A stretch of 5,446 nt of DNA from an uncultured Rhodospirillaceae bacterium (GTDB lineage: Bacteria > Pseudomonadota > Alphaproteobacteria > RF32 > CAG-239): positions 1-5,446 of the forward strand of contig OMQI01000017.1 in NCBI GenBank assembly GCA_900313185.1, given 5' to 3'. Below are positions 1-4,857 of this stretch, piece by piece. The position numbers and the translations under genes were made by a program. A model generated the notes under the pieces. The model saw only the letters and a list, made by a program, of their open reading frames with translations. It had not been told where the DNA came from and searched no databases. How positions within the stretch are numbered: the first letter of the stretch is position 1; the number at the start of each line of letters is the position of its first letter.

Positions 1-179
1 ATAGAAAGAAATTTTCGGCGAATATGATAGATGAATGCTACAAACATATATTATCCAAAATGACGCCTGAGCAAAAAGAAGCTGAAGCCGCTAAGATGGT
101 TTTGGGCAAAAATGTTCACCACAAAAATATTGAAGCTTGGGTAGAGTTTAATAAAAGACAGAAAGAAAGTCAAAAATAA
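1..179 (+). CDS. C-terminal end of an unidentified protein (5' truncated by window edge)
   Basis: The frame beginning at base 3 is open from the window edge to a TAA at 177-179, giving about 58 visible residues. An ATG at 24 lies in frame, but no convincing Shine-Dalgarno precedes it and the frame stays open upstream. I therefore read this as the tail of a longer protein rather than a 51-residue gene. The visible part is hydrophilic, lysine- and glutamate-rich and probably helical (for example MTPEQKEAEAAKMV), with no motif I recognise. The next gene's ATG directly follows the stop (TAA-ATG), so the two were probably translationally coupled. No function can be assigned from this fragment. Confidence 0.6.
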   Translation, partial: RKKFSANMIDECYKHILSKMTPEQKEAEAAKMVLGKNVHHKNIEAWVEFNKRQKESQK

Positions 180-761
180 ATGGATTTTGTGATTTATGAT
201 ACCGAATATACCACTTGGGAAGGCGCAATGGCACGCAAGTGGTAGGGTGATAATGAGTACAAGGAAATAATTCAAATAGGGGCTTAAAAAGTCAGTTTTC
301 CTGATTTTACGGTGCAAGACAGCTTGAAGGTATATATAAAGCCACAAAAAAATCCAATGCTTTCCGATTATTGTAAAAAATTAACCGGTATTTCACAGGC
401 GGAAATTGATAGCGGTGTAATGTTTACCCAAGGTTTATCAGAATTTTTGCGTTTTTGTGACGGATGTTTGGCCGGTTCTTACGGAAATGACGGTTGCGTG
501 CTTTCGGAAAATGCCTTAATAAATCGTGAGGATCCGCAAGGAGTATACGGCGCATATTTTATCAATTTGGCTTATTGGGTAAAACAATTCGGGAAACAAA
601 CCGAAGGATTAAATTCGGGAAAGTTGTGGACTTTGGTGCCGGAAAACGAAAGAAAATTTGATAAAATAAGAGAGCACGATGCTTTAAACGATTGTTATTC
701 AATCTTGGAAATGCTACGTTATATGCACAAGCTCGGCTATAACTTACCGTTTCAAAAATAG
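180..761 (+). pseudogene. DEDDh-family 3'-5' exonuclease (DnaQ/KapD-like) interrupted by two in-frame stop codons
   Basis: Read from ATG 180, the frame encodes 193 codon positions of a DnaQ-like exonuclease before its TAG at 759-761. It is broken by TAG at 243-245 (codon 22) and TAA at 285-287 (codon 36), with no frameshift. All five DEDDh residues are visible: D7 and E9 in motif I (YDTEYTTWEG), D104 in motif II (SYGND), and H166 and D171 in motif III (HDALND). The family removes nucleotides from 3' ends of DNA or RNA using two metal ions, and about 190 residues is normal for a stand-alone domain. Restart in frame at GTG 312 or a later ATG would lose D7 and E9, so no active enzyme is expected without readthrough. 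Each stop is one substitution from common sense codons (for example TCG to TAG, TTA to TAA). The ATG abuts the previous stop and lacks a strong ribosome binding site. A recent pseudogene is the simplest reading; readthrough or sequence error remain possible. Confidence 0.85.
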
Positions 762-772
762 GGATAAAAAAT

Positions 773-1339
773 ATGGAGATGCCTAAAATCATAGAAGGCG
801 AAGATATTGTCTTGGAAATTCCGATGGTTGCCAGCGAAGAATTGGCTCATGAACTTCTTGCGGAAGTAAAAGATACGCTTGAATTATTAAAACCGTGGTT
901 GCCGTGGGCAAAAGACAGCTATTCTCTGAAGGACGAAATGAGCTTTTTGAACGGACAGTGTGTAAAACGCTATAAGAAGAAGGAAGGATATGCGTATTTA
1001 ATTCGTGATAAGAAAACTCGGCAATTTTGCGGAGTGATTGATATTGTTCGTATTGAAGAAGATGCTAAAGTCGGCGAAATAGGTTATTGGATGGCCAGAA
1101 AAATGCAAGGTAAGGGGTATATGACTAAAGCCGTGTTATTACTTGAACAAGTAGCGTTTGCTAATGGCTTTAATCGTCTGGAAATCAGAAACGATCCGGA
1201 AAATCCGAATTCGGTAAATGTGGCTAAACGTGCAGGATACCATCTGGACGGCATCTTGCGTCAAGACAGGTGGAACCCTTATTATAAAAGATTTGCCGAT
1301 ACTAATGTATGGTCAAAACTGAAAAGCGATTTGAAATAA
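773..1339 (+). CDS. GNAT-family N-acetyltransferase, RimJ/RimL-like
   Basis: This 188-residue protein has the full GNAT fold of the RimJ/RimL/YdaF type, which transfers acetyl from acetyl-CoA, classically to N-termini of ribosomal proteins. Visible landmarks are the N-terminal LKPWLPWA segment (residues 39-46), which is common in this subgroup, and the strand GEIGYWM (101-107). Next comes the acetyl-CoA pyrophosphate-binding turn MQGKGYMTKA (111-120), then the LEIRNDPENPNSVNVAKRAGY segment (136-156), which corresponds to the conserved asparagine and 'A..GF' end of the fold. Start 773 is supported by AGGG at 760-763, nine bases upstream and overlapping the exonuclease stop; ATG 779 is a less likely alternative. 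It lies 11 bases after the broken exonuclease gene and was probably co-transcribed with it. The family call is solid, but the true substrate cannot be told from sequence, and many such proteins modify small molecules or antibiotics instead. Confidence 0.88.
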   Translation: MEMPKIIEGEDIVLEIPMVASEELAHELLAEVKDTLELLKPWLPWAKDSYSLKDEMSFLNGQCVKRYKKKEGYAYLIRDKKTRQFCGVIDIVRIEEDAKVGEIGYWMARKMQGKGYMTKAVLLLEQVAFANGFNRLEIRNDPENPNSVNVAKRAGYHLDGILRQDRWNPYYKRFADTNVWSKLKSDLK

Positions 1340-1370
1340 TTGCCGATAACATCAACTCATTGATTGCAAA

Positions 1371-1376
1371 TATAAT
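1371..1376 (+). promoter_or_regulatory. Probable -10 box for htpX
   Basis: A perfect TATAAT lies in the 3' gap after the acetyltransferase gene. No good -35 hexamer sits 16-18 bases upstream, and the nearest candidate (TTGCCG at 1340) is too far. Transcription would begin near 1383. That leaves only about six bases before ATG 1389 but about 36 bases before ATG 1419, which favours the downstream start for htpX. I see no heat-shock (RpoH-type) promoter match. Confidence 0.45.
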
Positions 1377-1418
1377 CGTTTTTGTGGTATGCTTTCGGCA
1401 ATAACGAAAGGATTTGCT

Positions 1419-2264
1419 ATGGTAAGAACGATTATTTTAATGGTAATTTTAGTATTACTGTTTATGTTTGTCGGTAATGCTATTGCCGGCGAGCAGGGAA
1501 TGATGATTGCCTTTTTGATGGCTTGCGGTATGAATTTTTTCAGCTATTTTTTCAGCGATAAGTTGGTATTGAAACATTACAAAGCGACAGAAGTTACTGC
1601 GCAAAGCGAACCAAGGCTGTATTCTATAGTAGCGAGACTGGCTAAAACAGCCGATTTGCCGATGCCTAAAGTTTATATTATTCCGGATCCGGTGCCGAAT
1701 GCGTTTGCAACCGGTCGCAATCCCAATAATGCGGCGGTAGCAGCTACTCAAGGTTTGCTGAAAATTCTTTCCGATAACGAGATAGAAGGCGTTTTGGCAC
1801 ACGAAATGAGCCACGTTAAACATTATGACATTTTAATCGGCTCGGTAGCGGCTGTGTTTGCCGGAGCAATCGCTATGCTTGCCAATGTGGCACGGTATAA
1901 TGCGGTGGCAGAAAGAGAAAGTTCAAATAATCGTCGGCAGAGCGGAATAGGGGGAATAATAGCGGTTGTTTTAATGCCGATTGCCGCCACCATTATTCAA
2001 ATGTCTATTTCCCGAACACGTGAATATAAGGCAGATGAAGGGGCTGCTCGTTTAACTCGTCATCCGGAATGGTTGATGAGTGCACTTGCCAAATTGGAGG
2101 ATTATGCTAAAAATTATCGTATGCAAAAAGCTACATCACAGACAGCGCATATGTTTATTATTAATCCGTTTAGCGGGCTGGGAAGTTTATCCGGTTTGTT
2201 CAGCACGCATCCGAGTACCAAAGACAGACTGGCACGTCTGGAAGAGTTGAAAAAAGAATTATAA
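1419..2264 (+). CDS. htpX: HtpX membrane-bound zinc metalloprotease (M48B)
   Basis: HtpX is an inner-membrane zinc endopeptidase that degrades misfolded membrane proteins, usually acting with FtsH. From ATG 1419 the protein has 281 residues, close to the family norm of 280-300. It starts with a hydrophobic helix (about residues 3-22), then a second membrane segment running into the family motif MNFFSYFFSDK (38-48). The FATGRNP segment (96-102) precedes the zinc site HEMSH (128-132), where H128 and H132 bind zinc and E129 is catalytic. The third ligand is E202 in SRTREYKAD, after another hydrophobic stretch (about 177-195). The end carries the expected FSTHPSTKDRLARLE. The frame extends to ATG 1389, but GAAAGGA at 1406-1411 lies seven bases before 1419, and the family N-terminus fits the later start. 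The gene heads a likely unit with the superoxide reductase gene 66 bases downstream. Confidence 0.95.
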   Translation: MVRTIILMVILVLLFMFVGNAIAGEQGMMIAFLMACGMNFFSYFFSDKLVLKHYKATEVTAQSEPRLYSIVARLAKTADLPMPKVYIIPDPVPNAFATGRNPNNAAVAATQGLLKILSDNEIEGVLAHEMSHVKHYDILIGSVAAVFAGAIAMLANVARYNAVAERESSNNRRQSGIGGIIAVVLMPIAATIIQMSISRTREYKADEGAARLTRHPEWLMSALAKLEDYAKNYRMQKATSQTAHMFIINPFSGLGSLSGLFSTHPSTKDRLARLEELKKEL

Positions 2265-2274
2265 TTATATCAGG

Positions 2275-2306
2275 TTGATTATATTGAAATAAAGTTATCC
2301 GATAAT
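2275..2306 (+). promoter_or_regulatory. Weak candidate promoter before the superoxide reductase gene
   Basis: In the 66-base gap after htpX, TTGATT (2275-2280) and GATAAT (2301-2306) are separated by 20 bases, longer than the ideal 17. There is no terminator in the gap, so read-through from htpX is also likely. No inverted repeat suggesting an operator is visible. Confidence 0.2.
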
Positions 2307-2330
2307 AAATAACAAACAAGGAGATGTAAT

Positions 2331-2705
2331 ATGGAATTTTATAGATGCGGACATTGCGGTAATATTATTGCTTATGTGCAGAAATCAGGTGTTAAGGTGA
2401 TTTGTTGCGGAGAAGAAATGCAAAAAATAACCGAAAATACCACTGACGGAGCGGTTGAAAAACACGTTCCGGTAGTTGTGCGCAACGGCGGCAGGGTAGA
2501 GGTTAATGTAGGTAGTGTCGATCATCCGATGATACCGGAACATTATATTGAATGGATTGCGCTTGAAACCAAAGCAGGCAATCAACGCAAGGTGTTGAAA
2601 CCGAATGAAGCTCCGCACGCAGTATTTTATATTGCCGAAGATGATGAAATTATCAAAGTTTATGAGTATTGCAATTTGCACGGGTTGTGGAGCGTTACTT
2701 TATAA
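2331..2705 (+). CDS. dfx: Desulfoferrodoxin / superoxide reductase (two-iron, class I)
   Basis: This cytoplasmic enzyme reduces superoxide to hydrogen peroxide without releasing oxygen (EC 1.15.1.2), usually with electrons from rubredoxin. The 124-residue protein has both iron centres. Centre I is the N-terminal desulforedoxin domain, with C6-x-x-C9 and the pair C25-C26. Centre II, the active site, has H45, H65, H71, C114 and H117, the last two within YCNLHGLW. The E43-K44-H45 triad matches the EKH motif whose Glu and Lys assist catalysis in characterised enzymes. Length agrees with known desulfoferrodoxins of about 125 residues. The start has a near-ideal ribosome binding site, AAGGAG at 2318-2323, seven bases before ATG. 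It implies that the host is anaerobic or only transiently exposed to oxygen. The PHP phosphatase gene follows after 35 bases and is probably co-transcribed. Confidence 0.95.
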   Translation: MEFYRCGHCGNIIAYVQKSGVKVICCGEEMQKITENTTDGAVEKHVPVVVRNGGRVEVNVGSVDHPMIPEHYIEWIALETKAGNQRKVLKPNEAPHAVFYIAEDDEIIKVYEYCNLHGLWSVTL

Positions 2706-2740
2706 GTTTTGTGGTGCCGAACCAAAAAGGACTGATAAAA

Positions 2741-3622
2741 ATGCAAGATTTTTCGTTTCATATGCATACCGCCGGCTTTGACGGGCGAAACAGCGAAGAA
2801 GAAATGTTGCAAAAAGCTAAAGAATGCGGTTTGAAACAAATCGGTTTTTCCAATCACTTTATTGTGTATCCGAATATAGAGAAAACCAATATGTACCCGT
2901 ATGCCGTAAAGGGCGGGTATGAGAGTATATATTCTTCCGATTTTGATGAGGCAATCTCCAAATTCGCTCCTCACTATCAAAAAATAGATGAGCTTAATAA
3001 GAACTCCGATATTAAAATATATAAGGGTATGGAAGTCGATTTCTTTGCTTCCGATGAATGGCGTGAAGGTTTTGAGCGTGCTCTTAAAATACTCAAACCT
3101 GATTACCTAATCGGTTCGGCACACTTTGTTGAGTATAATAATACTTTGTATAATTCTTATGATTTGAAAAACTCCTCAGCCTGCGAACAAAACAAGTTGG
3201 TGCATCGTTATTGGCAAAATGTACGCACAGCGGCCGACAGCGGTTTATTTGATTTTATGGCGCATCTTGATTTGATTAAAAAAGTCGGATTGGGAAGAGA
3301 AGATATTTGGGCTGAAGATGAACGCAAAACCATAGAAACAATCAAAAGTTCGGGTGTTGCGGTTGAGATAAACACCAGCCATTTTAATTTTGATGAAAAT
3401 GAGCCTTATCCGAGCAAACGAATTATGAAAATGTTGGCTGAATATGATATTCCGGTTTTGTTAAGTGATGATGCACACAAGAGAGAAAATATAACCGCAG
3501 GCTTTGCCAAAGCCGAAGAAATGACCCAAGAATGTGGTATAAGTAATTTCGTTAATCCTTTGAAAAATAAAGATTGTTTACCGTTAAAACGCTTAAGTAA
3601 AAGCAAGGAAAACAGCTTTTAA
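2741..3622 (+). CDS. PHP-domain phosphatase, histidinol-phosphatase (HisJ/HisK)-like
   Basis: From ATG 2741 this is a 293-residue PHP-fold metal-dependent phosphoesterase resembling HisJ/HisK histidinol-phosphatases (EC 3.1.3.15, histidine biosynthesis). The metal-binding set is visible in order: H7-M-H9 at the N-terminus, H39 in FSNHF, E98 in GMEVD, H128 in GSAHF, H175 and D177 in MAHLD, and D244 and H246 in LSDDAH. Length is close to the family's 260-290, with a short lysine-rich tail (KRLSKSKENSF). The frame is open back to ATG 2669, inside the superoxide reductase gene. AAGGA at 2727-2731, nine bases before 2741, and the family's short lead-in to the HxH motif favour 2741. No other histidine gene is in the window, so another phosphate ester as substrate is possible and I give no symbol. 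It probably shares a transcript with the gene upstream. Confidence 0.85.
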   Translation: MQDFSFHMHTAGFDGRNSEEEMLQKAKECGLKQIGFSNHFIVYPNIEKTNMYPYAVKGGYESIYSSDFDEAISKFAPHYQKIDELNKNSDIKIYKGMEVDFFASDEWREGFERALKILKPDYLIGSAHFVEYNNTLYNSYDLKNSSACEQNKLVHRYWQNVRTAADSGLFDFMAHLDLIKKVGLGREDIWAEDERKTIETIKSSGVAVEINTSHFNFDENEPYPSKRIMKMLAEYDIPVLLSDDAHKRENITAGFAKAEEMTQECGISNFVNPLKNKDCLPLKRLSKSKENSF

Positions 3623-3633
3623 TAAAAAATTAC

Positions 3634-3664
3634 TTGATTTTGAAGTTGATTGCTTTAATATAAT
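3634..3664 (+). promoter_or_regulatory. Probable promoter for the structured RNA / small regulator
   Basis: TATAAT at 3659-3664 is preceded by TTGATT at 3634-3639 with a 19-base spacer, longer than the ideal 17. A start about seven bases after the -10 box would fall near 3671, almost exactly at the first paired base of the 5' hairpin described below. The -10 box is the convincing part. Confidence 0.5.
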
Positions 3665-3739
3665 CCATGCAGGCGAGAGGTCGTCTGTGGAGTGTAGCAA
3701 CTCCATCCAATAGATTAACTCCTCATCAATGGGGAGCTG

Positions 3740-3784
3740 ATGGAATATATTGAATACATCGGACTGACTATTGGCAGTTGCTAA
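3740..3784 (+). CDS. Possible 14-codon leader ORF inside the structured RNA
   Basis: ATG 3740 opens a 14-residue frame, MEYIEYIGLTIGSC, ending at TAA 3782-3784. GGGGAG (3731-3736) lies three bases upstream, close for a Shine-Dalgarno, and it is paired with CTCCTC in the predicted inner hairpin. The stop codon is four bases before the terminator stem, so a ribosome paused there would cover the terminator's 5' arm. That arrangement is typical of attenuation leaders, but the ORF is short enough to arise by chance. There is no run of one regulatory amino acid apart from the repeated Glu-Tyr-Ile. Confidence 0.2.
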   Translation: MEYIEYIGLTIGSC

Positions 3785-3788
3785 CTCC

Positions 3789-3821
3789 CCACCTTGAAGA
3801 GATTTAAGGTGGTTTTTGTTT
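3789..3821 (+). terminator. Intrinsic terminator upstream of the HTH gene
   Basis: CCACCTTGAA (3789-3798) pairs with TTTAAGGTGG (3803-3812), ten pairs including one G-U, closed by a GAGA loop. It is followed by TTTTTGTTT (3813-3821). It either ends the small RNA or attenuates transcription into the gene at 3849, which starts only 27 bases after the T-tract. Confidence 0.8.
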
Positions 3822-3848
3822 GATTAACAAATTAAGGAGTTTGAAACT

Positions 3849-4073
3849 ATGGTAAAAAGTTATTTATTTGATAAGCAAACCAAATTGGAAATAGGGCAGG
3901 AATTGTGGAGATTACGTCATGATAAATGTCTTTATTTAACCAATGTTTCGGTAAAAACCAAAATTCCGTGCAGAATTATTGAAGGTATGGAACTGGGAAA
4001 GTTTATGCAATACGGTTCTTTACGTAAGCTTATGAATTTTTACGGTAAACGGGTTAAGGTTATTCTCGATTAA
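3849..4073 (+). CDS. Small Xre/Cro-like helix-turn-helix protein
   Basis: This 74-residue protein looks like a minimal, diverged Cro/C1-type DNA-binding domain. The stretch EIGQELWRLRHDKCL (residues 14-28) matches helix 1 of the family. LTNVSVKTKIPCRIIEGMELGK (about 30-51) occupies the place of the helix-turn-helix and the following 'I..IE.G' element, and the C-terminal LRKLMNFYGKRVKVIL (58-73) matches the last helix. Such single-domain proteins act as transcriptional repressors or phage/plasmid-type regulators; no effector domain is present. The start is well supported by AAGGAG at 3834-3839, nine bases upstream. It lies just after the structured RNA and its terminator, so its expression may depend on readthrough or on pairing of the RNA's AACTCC elements with its ribosome binding site. 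A strong terminator follows three bases after the stop. The fold call is by pattern only. Confidence 0.7.
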   Translation: MVKSYLFDKQTKLEIGQELWRLRHDKCLYLTNVSVKTKIPCRIIEGMELGKFMQYGSLRKLMNFYGKRVKVILD

Positions 4074-4075
4074 AC

Positions 4076-4105
4076 AAAAAAACTCCGTTGTTGCGGAGTT
4101 TTTTT
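4076..4105. terminator. Bidirectional intrinsic terminator between convergent genes
   Basis: CTCCG (4083-4087) pairs with CGGAG (4094-4098) around a TTGTTG loop, flanked by seven A's (4076-4082) and seven T's (4099-4105) that extend the stem. Because the A- and T-runs are symmetrical, it works on both strands. It ends the HTH gene transcript (stop at 4073) and the minus-strand gltX operon (stop at 4119). Confidence 0.92.
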
Positions 4106-4118
4106 GTTTTACAAATCA

Positions 4119-4856
4119 TCACTCATAAACACGGTGGTTCATAATTACTTTAGTTGTGTATAATACGAAACACATCGGAGCATAGTTACCTCCGTATAGT
4201 TCTTCGTGCCATTGGTTGTGCCTTAATCCGGTTTTGAGGCTAAACCACGGTTCTTCCAAAGCTCTCACGTTTACCAGATAACCTTCGATATATATGGTAT
4301 CGTCAGTTATAATGGTATCCAAACCTCGTTTTATGCGGTTATTTGCCGGTATAATATGATAGTTGTTAAGATAGTCTATCAATTCGCTGAAACTTATTTT
4401 CTCTCGAGAATAAGTCATTTTAGCGGCTCGATATTCGTGGCTGAATTTTATGTATTGATACTTTTCTTTGTTTGCCAATGAGCCATAAACCAAAGTCAAA
4501 TCCATCGGGGAAAAATAGTTATATAATGTATGCGATTTATCGTGGCCGTGGGCAAATTTTTCCCACCAACCTGAATAGCGCTCTACATAAGCAACTTTAC
4601 CGGTTACCGCATATTTGACTTTTGGAGAGAGAACAAAAGTTATTTTGGATGATTTTATTTGAATATCCTGCGGATTTTGTAAATCACTGAAATAATCCTT
4701 ATCCGAAATTTGCAATTTACCGGAAACCGGTTTGGCAAAAATATACGGATAAATCAGGCGATACATATAAGCCGGATAAAAGAATAGAAATATCAATATT
4801 CCGACGGCTATGTATTTTAATACGCCTTTCCAAAATAAATCGCTCTCTCTGCTCAT
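4119..4856 (-). CDS. Membrane-anchored conserved hypothetical protein, second gene of the gltX operon
   Basis: I cannot assign a function. The 245-residue protein has one strongly hydrophobic, aromatic-rich N-terminal segment (about residues 12-40, VGILIFLFFYPAYMYR at its core). This is probably a single membrane anchor or uncleaved signal anchor, since no cleavage site or lipobox is seen. The rest is soluble, rich in tyrosine and beta-type stretches. Distinctive blocks are RYSGWWEKFAHGHDKSHTLY (93-112), NYFSPMDLTLVYG (113-125), NNYHIIPANNRI (164-175) and IYIEGYLVNV (188-197). They look like the conserved blocks of a family rather than random sequence. The conserved-looking histidines (H103, H105, H109) could bind metal, but that is speculative. 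Its ATG lies one base after the gltX TAA (TAA-A-ATG) with no separate ribosome binding site, so translational coupling to gltX is expected. It ends 13 bases before the bidirectional terminator. Confidence 0.85.
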   Translation of the reverse strand: MSRESDLFWKGVLKYIAVGILIFLFFYPAYMYRLIYPYIFAKPVSGKLQISDKDYFSDLQNPQDIQIKSSKITFVLSPKVKYAVTGKVAYVERYSGWWEKFAHGHDKSHTLYNYFSPMDLTLVYGSLANKEKYQYIKFSHEYRAAKMTYSREKISFSELIDYLNNYHIIPANNRIKRGLDTIITDDTIYIEGYLVNVRALEEPWFSLKTGLRHNQWHEELYGGNYAPMCFVLYTTKVIMNHRVYE

Positions 4857-4857
4857 T

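Larger units (their letters stand above)
3670..3821 (+). ncRNA. Candidate structured RNA: small RNA or leader of the downstream regulator
   Basis: Folding by eye gives a compact, nearly gapless structure. Hairpin 1 pairs CAGGCGA (3670-3676) with TCGTCTG (3681-3687), with one G-U pair. The long stem pairs GGAGT (3689-3693) plus TAGCAACT (3695-3702) with AGTTGCTA (3776-3783) plus ACTCC (3784-3788), leaving only G3694 bulged. It continues inward as CCAATAG (3707-3713) with CTATTGG (3768-3774). Inside are two abutting hairpins, CTCCTCA/TGGGGAG (3719-3725/3730-3736) and CTGATG/CATCGG (3737-3742/3757-3762), forming a three-way junction. An intrinsic terminator follows immediately from 3789. The predicted transcription start falls at the base of hairpin 1. 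I do not recognise the family: it lacks the motifs of tmRNA, RNase P, SRP RNA and the common riboswitches I can recall. A 6S-like RNA cannot be excluded, although a three-way junction is not its usual form. A cis-acting leader for the gene at 3849 is equally plausible. Confidence 0.55.

Noticed and set aside
243..287. Genetic code change or selenocysteine/pyrrolysine insertion at the exonuclease stops
   Set aside because: The stops are TAG and TAA, not TGA. Both codons end other genes here (TAG at 759-761; TAA at 177-179, 1337-1339 and elsewhere), and two different codons recoded in one gene is implausible.
312..761. GTG 312 as the genuine start of a 149-residue protein
   Set aside because: It has no Shine-Dalgarno and would lack the motif I residues D7 and E9. 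The frame continues upstream with clear exonuclease sequence back to ATG 180, so this is the tail of the interrupted gene.
3667..3753. 28-codon ORF from ATG 3667 across the structured RNA
   Set aside because: The ATG lies only three bases after the -10 box, upstream of the predicted transcript start, with no ribosome binding site. The sequence is better explained by RNA pairing.
3737..3767. CTGATG resembling a hammerhead ribozyme core
   Set aside because: A hammerhead needs CUGAUGA plus a GAAA strand and a cleavable stem arrangement. Neither the following A nor the GAAA element is present in the right place.
3670..3821. 6S RNA, tmRNA, SRP RNA, RNase P or a known riboswitch
   Set aside because: None of the signature motifs I know is present. 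A 6S RNA is usually one long hairpin with a central bubble, whereas this folds as a three-way junction. I left it unassigned rather than forcing a name.
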